A stretch of DNA of 35,515 nucleotides from an uncultured Oscillibacter sp. (GCA_951800675.1 CATOKC010000015.1:1-35515); one strand, 5' to 3'; counted from the stretch's first letter, positions 8,826 to 16,309 are shown. A program made the numbers and translations. The notes: generated by a model not told the origin, from the letters alone.

Positions 8826-10580
8826 TCAGCCGCCCTTCTTCCCGCTGAAGCTCTCCAGGGCGCGCTTCGCCAGGGAGACGATCTCCTCCCGGTCCTCCGG
8901 GTCCAGCCGGCCGGCGCGGTCGATCCGGCCGCAGAGGTCCGGAGCTTCCGCCTCCACCTCCGAGAGCAGATGGGCCCGGAAGGCGTCCATCCGCTCCAAG
9001 GGCACGTCCTGCATCACATGGGCCATGGCGGCCGCCAGGACGATTACCTGCTGGTGCTGGGACAACGGGGCGTACCGGGGCTGGCGCAGCAGGCGCATCA
9101 GGCCCTGGCCATAGCGGAGCTGGCGCTTGGTGGCATCATCCAGGTCGCTGGAGAACTGAGTGAATACCTCCATCTCCCGATACTGGGCCAGGTCCAGCCG
9201 GAGGGTTCCCACGGCCTTCTTTATAGCCTTGGTCTGGGCGTCGCCGCCCACCCGGGAGACGGAGAGGCCCACGTTGACAGCGGGCCGCTGGCCGGCGAAG
9301 AACAGATCGCTCTCCAGGAAAATCTGCCCGTCGGTGATGGAAATGATGTTGGTGGGGATGTAGGCGGACACGTCTCCCGCCTGGGTCTCCACAATGGGCA
9401 GGGCGGTCATGCTGCCGCCCCCCAGCTCATCGGAGAGATGGGCCGCCCGCTCCAAAAGGCGGGAGTGGAGGTAGAACACGTCGCCGGGGTAGGCCTCCCG
9501 TCCCGGGGAGCGCTCCAAAAGGAGGCTCAATGTCCGGTAGGCGATGGCGTGCTTGCTGAGATCGTCGTAGACGATGAGCACGTCCCGGCCCTGGCGCATG
9601 AAGTACTCTCCCAGGGCGCAGCCCGCGTAGGGGGCGATGTATTGCAGGGCGGCGGAGGCGCTGGCCGGGGCGCTGACCACGGCGGTGTACTCCATGGCCC
9701 CCCGGCGGCTCAGGTTCTCCACAATCTGGGCCACGGAGCCGCTCTTTTGTCCAATGGCCACATAGACGCACACCACGTCCTTCCCCTTCTGGTTCAGGAT
9801 GGTGTCCAGCGCGATGGCGGTTTTGCCGGTCTGGCGGTCGCCGATAATCAGCTCCCGCTGGCCCCGGCCGATGGGGAACATGGAGTCAATGGCCAAAAGG
9901 CCCGTCTCCATGGGGGTGTTCACCGGCTGGCGGTCCAGGATGCCCGGAGCCGGGGCCTCAATGGGCCGGTGGCCCTCCGGCATGATTCTCCCCTTGCCGT
10001 CCATGGGAACGCCCAGGGCGTCCACCACCCGGCCCAGGAAGCCCTCGCCCACCGGCATGCCGGCGGTTTTCAGGGTTCGGCGGACCATGCTGCCGGCGGA
10101 GACCTCCTCGCCGTTTCCGAAGAGGATGCAGCTCACGCCGTCCCGGCGCAGGTCCTGGACCATGCCCTTCACGCCGGAGCTGAACAGCAAAATCTCGCCA
10201 TACTGAGCGTGGTCCAGGCCCTTGACGGAGGCGATCTCGCCGTCCACCGCCGTCACCTCACCGATCTCCTCGGGGGCCACGGCCACAGTCCAGTCCTCCA
10301 CCGCCTGGCGCATCAGGGGCAGAATATCGTTGGACCCGCTCTCCAGTCCCCGGACGTAGTCCCGGAACTGCCGCACCCGGCCCTGCAAGGTCCAGTCGTA
10401 CATGTCCGCCCCCACCTGGAGGCGGAAGCCCCGCTTCAGCGCCGGGTCCTCCTCCCATTGCAGGGGGACCTTTCGCTTGTATTTTCCGGTCAGGAACTTC
10501 TCAAAGCGCCGGAGCTGCTCCTCCGTGGGCTTGACGGCGCTGCGGAGCTCCGCCTTGAGGCTGCCTCTAGTGGTCCTCAT
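8826..10580 (-). CDS. atpA: ATP synthase delta(C-terminal domain)-alpha fusion subunit
   Basis: This 584-residue protein is about 70-80 residues longer than a normal alpha subunit. Residues from about 79 on are a full alpha chain: GEVTAVDGEIASVKGLD, Walker A GDRQTGKTA at 247-255 (169-177 in E. coli, an offset of 78) and SISDGQIFLESDLF-like late motifs. Residues 14-77 instead read like the C-terminal domain of the delta (OSCP) subunit: SAVKPTEEQLRRFEKFL, then DPALKRGFRLQVG and YDWTLQGRVRQFRDYV, matching the family pattern of a Lys-rich helix, D..L.GG....G....DGS..GRL..L. No separate atpH lies in the operon. The start is firm: GGAGGAGG 5 bases upstream, and ATG overlaps the atpF stop by 14 bases. 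The N-terminal helical domain of delta, which binds alpha, is absent. Confidence 0.9.
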   Translation of the reverse strand: MRTTRGSLKAELRSAVKPTEEQLRRFEKFLTGKYKRKVPLQWEEDPALKRGFRLQVGADMYDWTLQGRVRQFRDYVRGLESGSNDILPLMRQAVEDWTVAVAPEEIGEVTAVDGEIASVKGLDHAQYGEILLFSSGVKGMVQDLRRDGVSCILFGNGEEVSAGSMVRRTLKTAGMPVGEGFLGRVVDALGVPMDGKGRIMPEGHRPIEAPAPGILDRQPVNTPMETGLLAIDSMFPIGRGQRELIIGDRQTGKTAIALDTILNQKGKDVVCVYVAIGQKSGSVAQIVENLSRRGAMEYTAVVSAPASASAALQYIAPYAGCALGEYFMRQGRDVLIVYDDLSKHAIAYRTLSLLLERSPGREAYPGDVFYLHSRLLERAAHLSDELGGGSMTALPIVETQAGDVSAYIPTNIISITDGQIFLESDLFFAGQRPAVNVGLSVSRVGGDAQTKAIKKAVGTLRLDLAQYREMEVFTQFSSDLDDATKRQLRYGQGLMRLLRQPRYAPLSQHQQVIVLAAAMAHVMQDVPLERMDAFRAHLLSEVEAEAPDLCGRIDRAGRLDPEDREEIVSLAKRALESFSGKKGG

Positions 10581-11061
10581 GGGCGCCTCCTCCCTCCGCC
10601 AAATTCAAGAATTGGTCGAAGAGGTCCGTGTCGGCCTTCACCGTCAGCTTCTTCACCGCGGCCACCGTCAGCTCCCGGAGCTCCCGCTGGGACTCCCGGA
10701 TGATCTGCTCCCGGCTGTTGGCGGCCTCCTCCTTGGCCTTGGCGACTATCTGCTTCGCCTGGGCCATCTGCTCCTCCACAGACTGCTGGACCGCCGCCTG
10801 GGCCTTGGCCCGGGCCTGGTGGATTTCCTCCTCCGCTCCGTCCAGCTTGGCCTGGTAGGCGGCTTTCAGCTCCTCCGCCTCCTGGAGCTTCCCGGCGGCC
10901 TGCGCCTCCAACTCCCGGTAATGGGCTTCCCGCTTTTCCATAAACTGCTTCACCGGCTTGTAGAGCAGGAAGTACAGCCCGCCGGTGAGGATGGCCAGAT
11001 TCATCCAGTGCAGCAAAATCTGCTGCCAGTCAACATTCAGGGGGATATTCACCGTCTCCAC
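10567..11061 (-). CDS. atpF: F-type ATP synthase b subunit
   Basis: A 164-residue peripheral-stalk subunit of the FO sector. One N-terminal membrane helix lies at residues 14-34 (ILLHWMNLAILTGGLYFLLY), followed by KPVKQFMEKRE and a long charged coiled coil rich in Ala, Glu, Lys and Gln through about residue 150. Length is normal. Its last 14 bases overlap the start of the delta-alpha fusion gene, leaving no space for atpH. In standard enzymes the C-terminal end of b binds the C-terminal domain of delta; here that domain would be covalently attached to one end of alpha. Confidence 0.96.
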   Translation of the reverse strand: METVNIPLNVDWQQILLHWMNLAILTGGLYFLLYKPVKQFMEKREAHYRELEAQAAGKLQEAEELKAAYQAKLDGAEEEIHQARAKAQAAVQQSVEEQMAQAKQIVAKAKEEAANSREQIIRESQRELRELTVAAVKKLTVKADTDLFDQFLNLAEGGGAHEDH

Positions 11062-11066
11062 CTGCC

Positions 11067-11420
11067 TTACAATACGAAGATGATGAGGATGACCACCAGC
11101 AGGGCGTAAATGATGGCCGTCTCAATAAAGACCAGACCCAGCATCAGCATGGTCCTGATTTTGCTCTCGGCCTCCGGCTGGCGGCCGATGCTCTCCACCG
11201 CCTTTCCGGTGGCGATGCCCATGCCCAGGCCGCCGCCCAGGGCCGCCAGACCGATGGCCAGGGCAGAGCCGATGGTCTTGCCGCCGCTCTCCTCCTGGAC
11301 CTCCTCCTGGGCGGCGGCCGCCCCGGTCTCCTCTCCCGCCGCCAGGGCGGGCACGGCCAGAACCGCCGCCAGCAGCAGCACGAGACCCAGCATCCACAGC
11401 TTCCTCACAAACTTGTTCAT
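11067..11420 (-). CDS. atpE: F-type ATP synthase c subunit with N-terminal signal-like extension
   Basis: The rotor-ring proteolipid, 117 residues against the usual 70-90. Residues 1-27 look like a cleavable signal peptide (KFVRKLW, a hydrophobic run, then PALA before AGEE). Residues 28-47 form a Glu/Ala/Gln-rich linker. The c hairpin starts at about 48: helix 1 with [18 protein letters not shown], the loop RQPEAES, and helix 2 with the ion-binding carboxylate E100 in [12 protein letters not shown]101 and Y105 occupy positions that help bind Na+ in Ilyobacter-type rings, but the helix 1 Gln of those rings is Met67 and the second hydroxyl position is Ala102. The coupling ion is therefore uncertain, H+ being somewhat more likely. 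Confidence 0.95.
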   Translation of the reverse strand: MNKFVRKLWMLGLVLLLAAVLAVPALAAGEETGAAAAQEEVQEESGGKTIGSALAIGLAALGGGLGMGIATGKAVESIGRQPEAESKIRTMLMLGLVFIETAIIYALLVVILIIFVL

Positions 11421-11468
11421 CTCAGAAAACCTCCCAGTATATTCTTGATTTGAAAGTCCAGACCCCGC

Positions 11469-12293
11469 TCAGGCGGTCCGGCGTTTTTTCTCTCCCTTCG
11501 GCGGGGCAGGCTCGGACACCTCGCCATAGTACAGGGCCGTCAGCATGGTCAGCACATAGGTCTGAATCAGCGCATGAAGCAGGGTAAAGAGCACACCCAC
11601 GATCACCGGCAGCACAAAGCTCAAACTCACGTAGTAATACACCAGCTCCGTCACCAGCAGCCCGCTGAGCAGGGCGCCGAAGAGCCGGAAGCTCATGGAG
11701 ATGGGCAGGGAGAACTCCTTCAGCGTCTTTCCCACGCCCTTCACTCCGTTCACCGCGATGCCGCCGGACAAAATCGTCAAATAGGAAAAGGTCCCCATGG
11801 CAATGGCGGCGTTCACGTCGGATAAGGGGGCGGGCAGGGTGATGGGGTGGCCGTGGACCGTGATGGCCTGGAGACCCAGCAGCTCAAACAGCGTCCCCAC
11901 GAATATGTAGGCCCCGGCGGCGAAGATATAGGCCCCCAGGAAGCCCCAGCGGTGGGGACTGCTTCCCCTTGCCATGCCGCTGAACAGGCCCACAGCCTCC
12001 TCCAAAAGCATCTGGAGCCTGCCCGGCCGGTATTGGAATCGCGGAATCACGAAAATCCGAATACAGGCGGCGGCCAGGAGCAGCATCAGCGTCACCGTAA
12101 AGGCGGAGATCAGCCCCGGGTTCACCTCCTTCAGCCCGAAGAGGCTGATCCGGTTCACATCGTGGAGCACGGCGTCCCGCATGGCCTCCTTCACGGTCTC
12201 CGTCCGTCCGGGCGACCCAACCAGCAGCGCGCCCGCCAGCAGCGACAAAACCACCGCCAGCCAAAGCGCCAGGCCCTTTTTGTGTTCTTTCAT
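11469..12293 (-). CDS. atpB: F-type ATP synthase a subunit
   Basis: The 274-residue ion-channel subunit of FO. It has an N-terminal membrane helix (8-26) and five further helices, with the essential arginine R203 in SFRLFGALLSG, facing the c-ring carboxylate. The last helix shows LIQTYVLTMLTALYY, matching the family's LQAYVFTMLT. Length is normal; the C-terminal tail is Lys/Arg-rich. It is the first gene of the operon, 66 bases after the -10; no atpI is seen upstream. AAGGG precedes the ATG by 7 bases. Confidence 0.96.
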   Translation of the reverse strand: MKEHKKGLALWLAVVLSLLAGALLVGSPGRTETVKEAMRDAVLHDVNRISLFGLKEVNPGLISAFTVTLMLLLAAACIRIFVIPRFQYRPGRLQMLLEEAVGLFSGMARGSSPHRWGFLGAYIFAAGAYIFVGTLFELLGLQAITVHGHPITLPAPLSDVNAAIAMGTFSYLTILSGGIAVNGVKGVGKTLKEFSLPISMSFRLFGALLSGLLVTELVYYYVSLSFVLPVIVGVLFTLLHALIQTYVLTMLTALYYGEVSEPAPPKGEKKRRTA

Positions 12294-12365
12294 CTGGCAT
12301 CCCTTCTCTCAATCAGCTCCCCGCGCCCGAGGCCGGCAGGCACGGCGGCAAATCTGTACGGTTTG

Positions 12366-12393
12366 ATTATAGTAACTCCTGGGAAAAAGTCAA
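12366..12393 (-). promoter_or_regulatory. Promoter of the ATP synthase operon
   Basis: On the minus strand TTGACT (12388-12393), a 16-base spacer and TATAAT (12366-12371). It is the only strong promoter upstream of atpB and would give a leader of about 65 bases for the whole atpBEFAGDC message. Confidence 0.85.
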
Positions 12394-12469
12394 GAGTTCC
12401 AAGGGCGAAAACGCTTGCGCAAAACACATTTCCCCCCGCTTCCTTAACGGGTTCTTTATGAGGGCGCAG

Positions 12470-12512
12470 AAAAACGCCCGGCCTCTTCCCCGCCGGGAAA
12501 AGGGTCCGGGCG
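12470..12512 (-). terminator. Intrinsic terminator of the hemolysin III-type gene
   Basis: On the minus strand CGCCCGG (12506-12512) pairs with CCGGGCG (12475-12481), and five T residues follow (plus-strand A-run 12470-12474). A smaller CCCGGCGGGG structure lies in the loop. It sits between the hemolysin III-type gene and the ATP synthase promoter and insulates them. Confidence 0.7.
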
Positions 12513-12526
12513 CACGGTCCTCGCGC

Positions 12527-13240
12527 TTATCGAAGGAGATAAATCTGCGTGTAAATTCCAACCCAGTGCAAGGCCGCCCCCGCCAGAACAAAGACGTGCC
12601 AGACGCAGTGGTCGTACTTCTTCTTCCCGGCAAAGGGAATCATCCCCAGGGTATAGGCCAGCCCCCCCGCAAAGATGAAGCCCAGCAGGGTCCGGCTGTG
12701 GAGGTACATCTCCGGCAGAAACACCAGCCCGCTCCACCCAATCAGAAAATACAGCGTGAAGTGAAGAGCCCGCCAGCGGCCAGGGCCAAAGACCATCACC
12801 AGCGCCACACCGGCGAGAATCACCGCCCACTGGACACAAAACAGGGTCACGCCCAGAGCGCCCCCCAGGTACAGCAGCAAAATGGGCGCGAAGGTGCCGC
12901 CGATCAGCAGATAAATGGACGTGTAATCAAATCTCCGGCAGACCCGCTTGACCCCGGACCCGGTGGGCATGGCGTGGTATACGCAGCTCATCAGCATCAT
13001 CACCACCATGCTGATTCCGTAGACGCAGGAGGCCAGCAACTCCATGGCCCCCTGGGACCGGACCAGCAGCAGAGTCAGCGCCGCCGCCGCCCCCAGAGCC
13101 CCCAGTCCATGGCTCACCGCATTGAAAACCTCCGCCCCCAGGGTCAGCCGGGGGGGCTCGTTCCGGGCCTGTACCCGGGCCCGCCGCACAGCCCGCAGGC
13201 GGGCTCGCCGCAATTCCTGTTTCGTCAAAACGGCTTCCAT
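12527..13240 (-). CDS. Hemolysin III/PAQR-family membrane protein
   Basis: A 237-residue protein with seven predicted membrane helices. The family's metal-site motifs are present: SCVYHAM (Ser...His), FDYTSIYLLIGGTFAP (Asp) and HCVWHVFVLAGAALHW (two His). These correspond to the zinc-binding Ser/Asp/His set of the PAQR and alkaline ceramidase superfamily. The first 35 residues are cytoplasmic and very Arg-rich. Bacterial members are called hemolysin III or YqfA, and a role in membrane-lipid homeostasis is more plausible than pore formation. GAGGAGGA lies just before the ATG. It stands alone between its own promoter and terminator. Confidence 0.92.
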   Translation of the reverse strand: MEAVLTKQELRRARLRAVRRARVQARNEPPRLTLGAEVFNAVSHGLGALGAAAALTLLLVRSQGAMELLASCVYGISMVVMMLMSCVYHAMPTGSGVKRVCRRFDYTSIYLLIGGTFAPILLLYLGGALGVTLFCVQWAVILAGVALVMVFGPGRWRALHFTLYFLIGWSGLVFLPEMYLHSRTLLGFIFAGGLAYTLGMIPFAGKKKYDHCVWHVFVLAGAALHWVGIYTQIYLLR

Positions 13241-13294
13241 GATGCTCCTCCTCAGCTCTCGCTGTTAACATCGCTTAATATGGTTTCTAAAACT

Positions 13295-13323
13295 ATATTA
13301 CACGATTTTATTTTATATTGCAA
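13295..13323 (-). promoter_or_regulatory. Promoter of the hemolysin III-type gene
   Basis: On the minus strand TTGCAA (13318-13323), a 17-base AT-rich spacer and TAATAT (13295-13300), about 55 bases before the ATG at 13238-13240. Confidence 0.7.
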
Positions 13324-13487
13324 GTAGTTTTTGCAAAATAATTTGATCTATCCCAACGCCCCGGATTTTAGCACAAACCAATGCAGAAATCTTTGGCTAA
13401 ATCGCCGAAATTTTCAGTTTTTTCCAGCCCGAGCCCATAATCCCCGTTGCCCCCACCGGAAGAGCCAACGCGGAGGACCTTTTCTCG

Positions 13488-13516
13488 TTGCGTCCAGGAA
13501 AAAACCATGCTATACT
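13488..13516 (+). promoter_or_regulatory. Promoter of the DUF4234/DUF2752 pair
   Basis: TTGCGT (13488-13493), a 17-base spacer and TATACT (13511-13516). The GGGGAGAGG ribosome site and ATG at 13554 follow. Confidence 0.7.
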
Positions 13517-13553
13517 AAACAAAGATTCTGTGTTTGAGGGGAGAGGTTATCTT

Positions 13554-13904
13554 ATGTCTATTCAGAGAAGGAGCATTGGTCTTTGCATTATCCTGTCGAT
13601 TATCACCTGTGGGATTTACAGCCTCTATTGGCTGTACTCCATGGCGGAGGATCTAAACATGGTGACAGCCCGCCCGGACGGTCCTTCTGGCGGGCTGGTG
13701 CTGCTGCTGACCATCGTCACCTGCGGCATCTATGGCCTCTATTGGCTCTATCGCGCCGGTGACGACCTGGACCGCCAGCGGGCGGAACAGGGCCAGCTGC
13801 CGGGACATCTGGGAATCCTCTATCTGCTGCTGGCGCTTTTCGGATTCACCATCGTCTCCTACGCCCTGCTGCAATCCGAGCTCAACGGGTATGCGGCGGA
13901 ATAA
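13554..13904 (+). CDS. DUF4234-like membrane protein with internal duplication
   Basis: A 116-residue hydrophobic protein of unknown function. The motif TCGIYSLYWLY at residues 18-28 recurs as TCGIYGLYWLY at 56-66, each after a membrane helix and each followed by a short acidic stretch (AEDLN, GDDLD). The repeat unit is about 38 residues and is conserved at DNA level too, so the protein looks like a tandem duplication of a DUF4234-type unit, with a third hydrophobic segment at about 86-105. ATG at 13554 is chosen because GAGGGGAGAGG lies before it. The next gene overlaps by 14 bases. The family is often found with other small membrane domains such as TM2 and DUF2752 proteins. Confidence 0.82.
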   Translation: MSIQRRSIGLCIILSIITCGIYSLYWLYSMAEDLNMVTARPDGPSGGLVLLLTIVTCGIYGLYWLYRAGDDLDRQRAEQGQLPGHLGILYLLLALFGFTIVSYALLQSELNGYAAE

Positions 13905-14229
13905 AGCACTCCTGGCCGGCGTGGCTTTTCTCTGCGCCGGCCTTTTCTATGGCTATGTGCTAATCCCCTTGGGATTTCGAATGCCCTGCCTTTTCCGGCG
14001 TGTCACGGGGCTGCGCTGCCCCGGCTGCGGCATTACCGACCTGTGCCTGGGACTGCTCCACGGGCGCTTCCTTCCCTCTTATAACTGGGGCCTGACGGCG
14101 GCGGTGCCCTGGATTCTTGGCCTGCTTTGGCTCCAGCGGCGGTGTCCCAAAGCCGCCGGAGCCTTGGCCTGGGTGCTTGTGGCTTTTCTGCTGGCCTGGG
14201 GTGTCCTGCGAAATCTGTGGAGAATTTAA
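13891..14229 (+). CDS. DUF2752 small membrane protein
   Basis: A 112-residue protein with about three membrane helices (8-28, 65-80, 88-106). The diagnostic DUF2752 motif CPGCGITD is at residues 43-50, followed by LGLLHGRF. The cysteine pair suggests a metal or disulfide site, but no function is established for the family. Its ATG (13891) lies inside the end of the DUF4234 gene in another frame, a 14-base overlap that implies translational coupling. It is followed by a strong terminator, so the pair forms a two-gene unit. Confidence 0.85.
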   Translation: MRRNKALLAGVAFLCAGLFYGYVLIPLGFRMPCLFRRVTGLRCPGCGITDLCLGLLHGRFLPSYNWGLTAAVPWILGLLWLQRRCPKAAGALAWVLVAFLLAWGVLRNLWRI

Positions 14230-14230
14230 T

Positions 14231-14287
14231 GGCGAACGATGGCTGCGGGAGATGATACCTCCTCTCTCCCGCGGCCATTCGCCTTTT
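14231..14287 (+). terminator. Terminator after the DUF2752 gene
   Basis: A long hairpin: GGCGAA (14231-14236) pairs with TTCGCC (14278-14283), and inside it TGGCTGCGGGAGA pairs with TCTCCCGCGGCCA with one interruption. TTTT follows. The stop of the DUF2752 gene is just upstream. Confidence 0.85.
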
Positions 14288-14325
14288 CGCGAAAGCGGAA
14301 GCCTAAAGCCAAGCCGACTATTTCC

Positions 14326-14357
14326 AAAGAAGAAGCCGGGCCCTCTGGCCCGGCTTC
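14326..14357 (-). terminator. Terminator of the MarR-MATE operon
   Basis: A perfect 11-base stem, GAAGCCGGGCC (14332-14342) and GGCCCGGCTTC (14347-14357), with a CTCT loop. On the minus strand it is followed by TTCTTT. It lies 7 bases past the MATE stop codon. Confidence 0.8.
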
Positions 14358-14364
14358 CCGATGT

Positions 14365-15747
14365 TCATTTTTGGGCGCTACCCTCCAGCTCCGCCATACT
14401 CCGTTTGAACTGAAGGGCAAATATGGAGGCGGTGGCAGTCACCGCCAAGAAGTCCGCCACGGGCTCCGCCAGGAACACGGCGAAGGCCTTGTTGGCAAAA
14501 AAGTTCGGCAGAATGTAGATGAGGGGAATCAGCAGGATAATCTTCCGCAGCACCGCCAGAAACAGGGAGGTCTTTGCGTTCCCCAGGGCCACAAAGGTCT
14601 GCTGACAGGCGATCTGGACGCCGAAGAGGCAGGTGGCCCCCATATAGACCCGCAGGGCCTTGGCGGCGTAATCCACCAATTCCGGGTTGTTGTTGAAAAT
14701 CCGCACGAACGCCCGCGGGAATAACTGCACCGCCGCCCAGAGGACTGCCGCATAAATCACGCAGGATTTCAGAAGGCACGAGAAAGCCTCCTTCACGCGC
14801 CGGGAGCTCCGCGCGCCATAGTTGTAGCTGATGATGGGCTGGGCCCCCTGGCTCAGGCCGTGAAGGGGCATCATGGCAAACTGCATCATGCTGGTCAGCA
14901 CCGTCATGGCCCCCACGGCCACGTCCCCGCCGTATTTCAGCAGCGAGGAGTTGAAGCACACGGCGATGAGGCTTTCCGTGGACTGCATGATGAAGGGGGA
15001 CAGCCCCAGAGCCAGACAGGGCAGAAACACCTGGGGGTCCGGCCGGAGAAACTCCCTCCGCAGCCTCCATTTCGTCCGGGGCCCGGTGAGGAAGCGGAGG
15101 ACCCACGCGGCGGAAACCGCCTGGGAGAGAATCGTCGCCAGCGCCGCTCCCCGAACGCCCAGGCCCAGACCAAAGATAAAGATGGGGTCCAGAACCGTAT
15201 TCAGTCCCGCGCCGATGAGGACGGTCCTCATGCTGACGGTGGTAAAGCCCTGGGCCGTAATATAGGCATTCATGCCCAAGGTCACCTGGACGAAGAGGGT
15301 GCCCAGGGAGTAGATGTTCATATAGTCCAACGCGTAGCCGATGGTATTTTCGCTGGCCCCGAAGGTCAGCAGCAACGGCTCGGCAAAGCTCCGGAATACC
15401 ACCGTCAGCAAGGCGGCGGTGACGATCAGCAAAGTAAAGCAGCTGCCCATGATCTTCTGGGAACCCTCCAGGTCCCCCCGCCCCTCCTGGATGGAGGCCC
15501 GGGGCGCGCCGCCCATGCCCACCAGGGCCGCGAAGGCGGAAATGATCATGATGATGGGCAGGCAGACCCCCACGCCGGTGAGGGCCAGGGCCCCCACCGT
15601 ATCCACGGGCTTCATGTGCCCGATATAAACTCGGTCCACCAGATTGTACAGCATGTTGACAATCTGAGAGGTGATGGTGGGTAGGGCCAGGGAGAACAGC
15701 AGCTTACTCACCTTCCCGCTGCCAAGGTCCACGCTTTTCTGATTCAT
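14365..15747 (-). CDS. MATE-family multidrug efflux transporter
   Basis: A 460-residue antiporter with 12 predicted membrane helices in two similar halves, expected to export cationic drugs or toxic metabolites using Na+ or H+. The opening LLFSLALPTITSQIVNMLYN and VDRVYIGHM, and the later ALTGVGVCLPI and SYNYGA (typical of the DinF/NorM-like prokaryotic branch), identify the family. ATG at 15745-15747 overlaps the MarR stop as ATGA, with AAGGAG 8 bases upstream. The longer open frame to 16341 is antisense or out-of-frame to marR and is not coding. Confidence 0.93.
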   Translation of the reverse strand: MNQKSVDLGSGKVSKLLFSLALPTITSQIVNMLYNLVDRVYIGHMKPVDTVGALALTGVGVCLPIIMIISAFAALVGMGGAPRASIQEGRGDLEGSQKIMGSCFTLLIVTAALLTVVFRSFAEPLLLTFGASENTIGYALDYMNIYSLGTLFVQVTLGMNAYITAQGFTTVSMRTVLIGAGLNTVLDPIFIFGLGLGVRGAALATILSQAVSAAWVLRFLTGPRTKWRLRREFLRPDPQVFLPCLALGLSPFIMQSTESLIAVCFNSSLLKYGGDVAVGAMTVLTSMMQFAMMPLHGLSQGAQPIISYNYGARSSRRVKEAFSCLLKSCVIYAAVLWAAVQLFPRAFVRIFNNNPELVDYAAKALRVYMGATCLFGVQIACQQTFVALGNAKTSLFLAVLRKIILLIPLIYILPNFFANKAFAVFLAEPVADFLAVTATASIFALQFKRSMAELEGSAQK

Positions 15748-16196
15748 GTCCAACGCTCCTTTTCCACGCTCAAATCCTCCATCTCCCGCAGCACCCGCTC
15801 CAGCAGGTCCAGAAAGACGGTCTGCTCCTCCCCCGTCAGCCCTGCCAGCAGCCGCCGCCCGCAGGCGGCCTGCACGGCTTGGGCCTCTCGGACCAGAGGC
15901 GCGCCCTGCCGGGTGATTTCCAGGTGAATGATTCGCCGGTCCTCCCCGTCGGCCCGTCGGGTCAGGAGTCCCCGACCCGCCAGGACCTCTACCGCCTGGG
16001 AAACCTGGGACTTCGCCATCCCCCGGAGCTCCGTCACGTCTCGGGCGGTGTCCTGGCCGGGGTGGTTTGCCAGGAAGAGAAGGACGTGGACCTCTCGCAT
16101 GGTCAAGCCTGTCTGTTCCAGCAGAGGGAGGAACTGCCGGTCGTAGTATTTCCCGAATTTCCGGGGCAGGCGGATGAGCTGGGCGGCATTGAGCAT
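15744..16196 (-). CDS. MarR-family transcriptional regulator
   Basis: A 150-residue winged-helix repressor. N- and C-terminal helices form the dimer interface. The DNA-binding part shows TARDVTELRGMAKSQVSQAV and the wing GRGLLTRRADGEDRRIIHLE, followed by the C-terminal dimer helix. ATG at 16196 is chosen over an upstream one at 16259 because AAGGAGG (16204-16210) stands 7 bases before it and the earlier codon would fall upstream of the likely transcription start. It is translationally coupled to the MATE pump and most likely represses both, relieved by a pump substrate; the palindrome at the promoter supports this. Confidence 0.92.
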   Translation of the reverse strand: MLNAAQLIRLPRKFGKYYDRQFLPLLEQTGLTMREVHVLLFLANHPGQDTARDVTELRGMAKSQVSQAVEVLAGRGLLTRRADGEDRRIIHLEITRQGAPLVREAQAVQAACGRRLLAGLTGEEQTVFLDLLERVLREMEDLSVEKERWT

Positions 16197-16226
16197 CTCC
16201 CGGCCTCCTTTGTTCTTTTTGAAACT

Positions 16227-16240
16227 GTTCTTTTGAGAAC
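16227..16240. promoter_or_regulatory. Probable MarR operator
   Basis: GTTCT-TTTG-AGAAC is a perfect inverted repeat with a 4-base centre. It covers the expected transcription start of the leftward MarR-MATE operon (7 bases past the -10), the classic position for an autorepressor. Confidence 0.65.
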
Positions 16241-16246
16241 CATCTG

Positions 16247-16275
16247 AGTATAACACCACGCCGTCCCGCTGTCAA
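16247..16275 (-). promoter_or_regulatory. Promoter of the MarR-MATE operon
   Basis: On the minus strand a consensus TTGACA (16270-16275), a 17-base spacer and TATACT (16247-16252). It is among the strongest promoters in the window, consistent with a gene held down by a repressor. Confidence 0.88.
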
Positions 16276-16287
16276 GAGGCGGCGAAC

Positions 16288-16309
16288 CATGTTCCGCTTG
16301 AGAAACATG
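16288..16309. promoter_or_regulatory. Second inverted repeat upstream of the MarR promoter
   Basis: CATGTT (16288-16293) and AACATG (16304-16309) are separated by 10 bases. The inner part, CTTGAGAAAC, resembles the right half of the operator at 16227-16240 (TTTTGAGAAC). It may be a second regulator site upstream of the -35. Confidence 0.4.

Larger units (their letters stand above)
13241..13553. other. Divergent intergenic region
   Basis: This gap of 313 bases carries the leftward hemolysin III-type promoter at its left end and the rightward DUF4234 promoter at its right end. The part between (about 13324-13487) is AT-richer than the genes. An open frame through it (13331-13537, rightward) has no RBS and no recognisable protein character, and no RNA structure or repeat was seen. 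Confidence 0.6.

Noticed and set aside
12294..12460. Possible atpI gene or riboswitch upstream of atpB
   Set aside because: The region has a promoter and a short leader only; no frame with membrane helices or RNA fold was seen.
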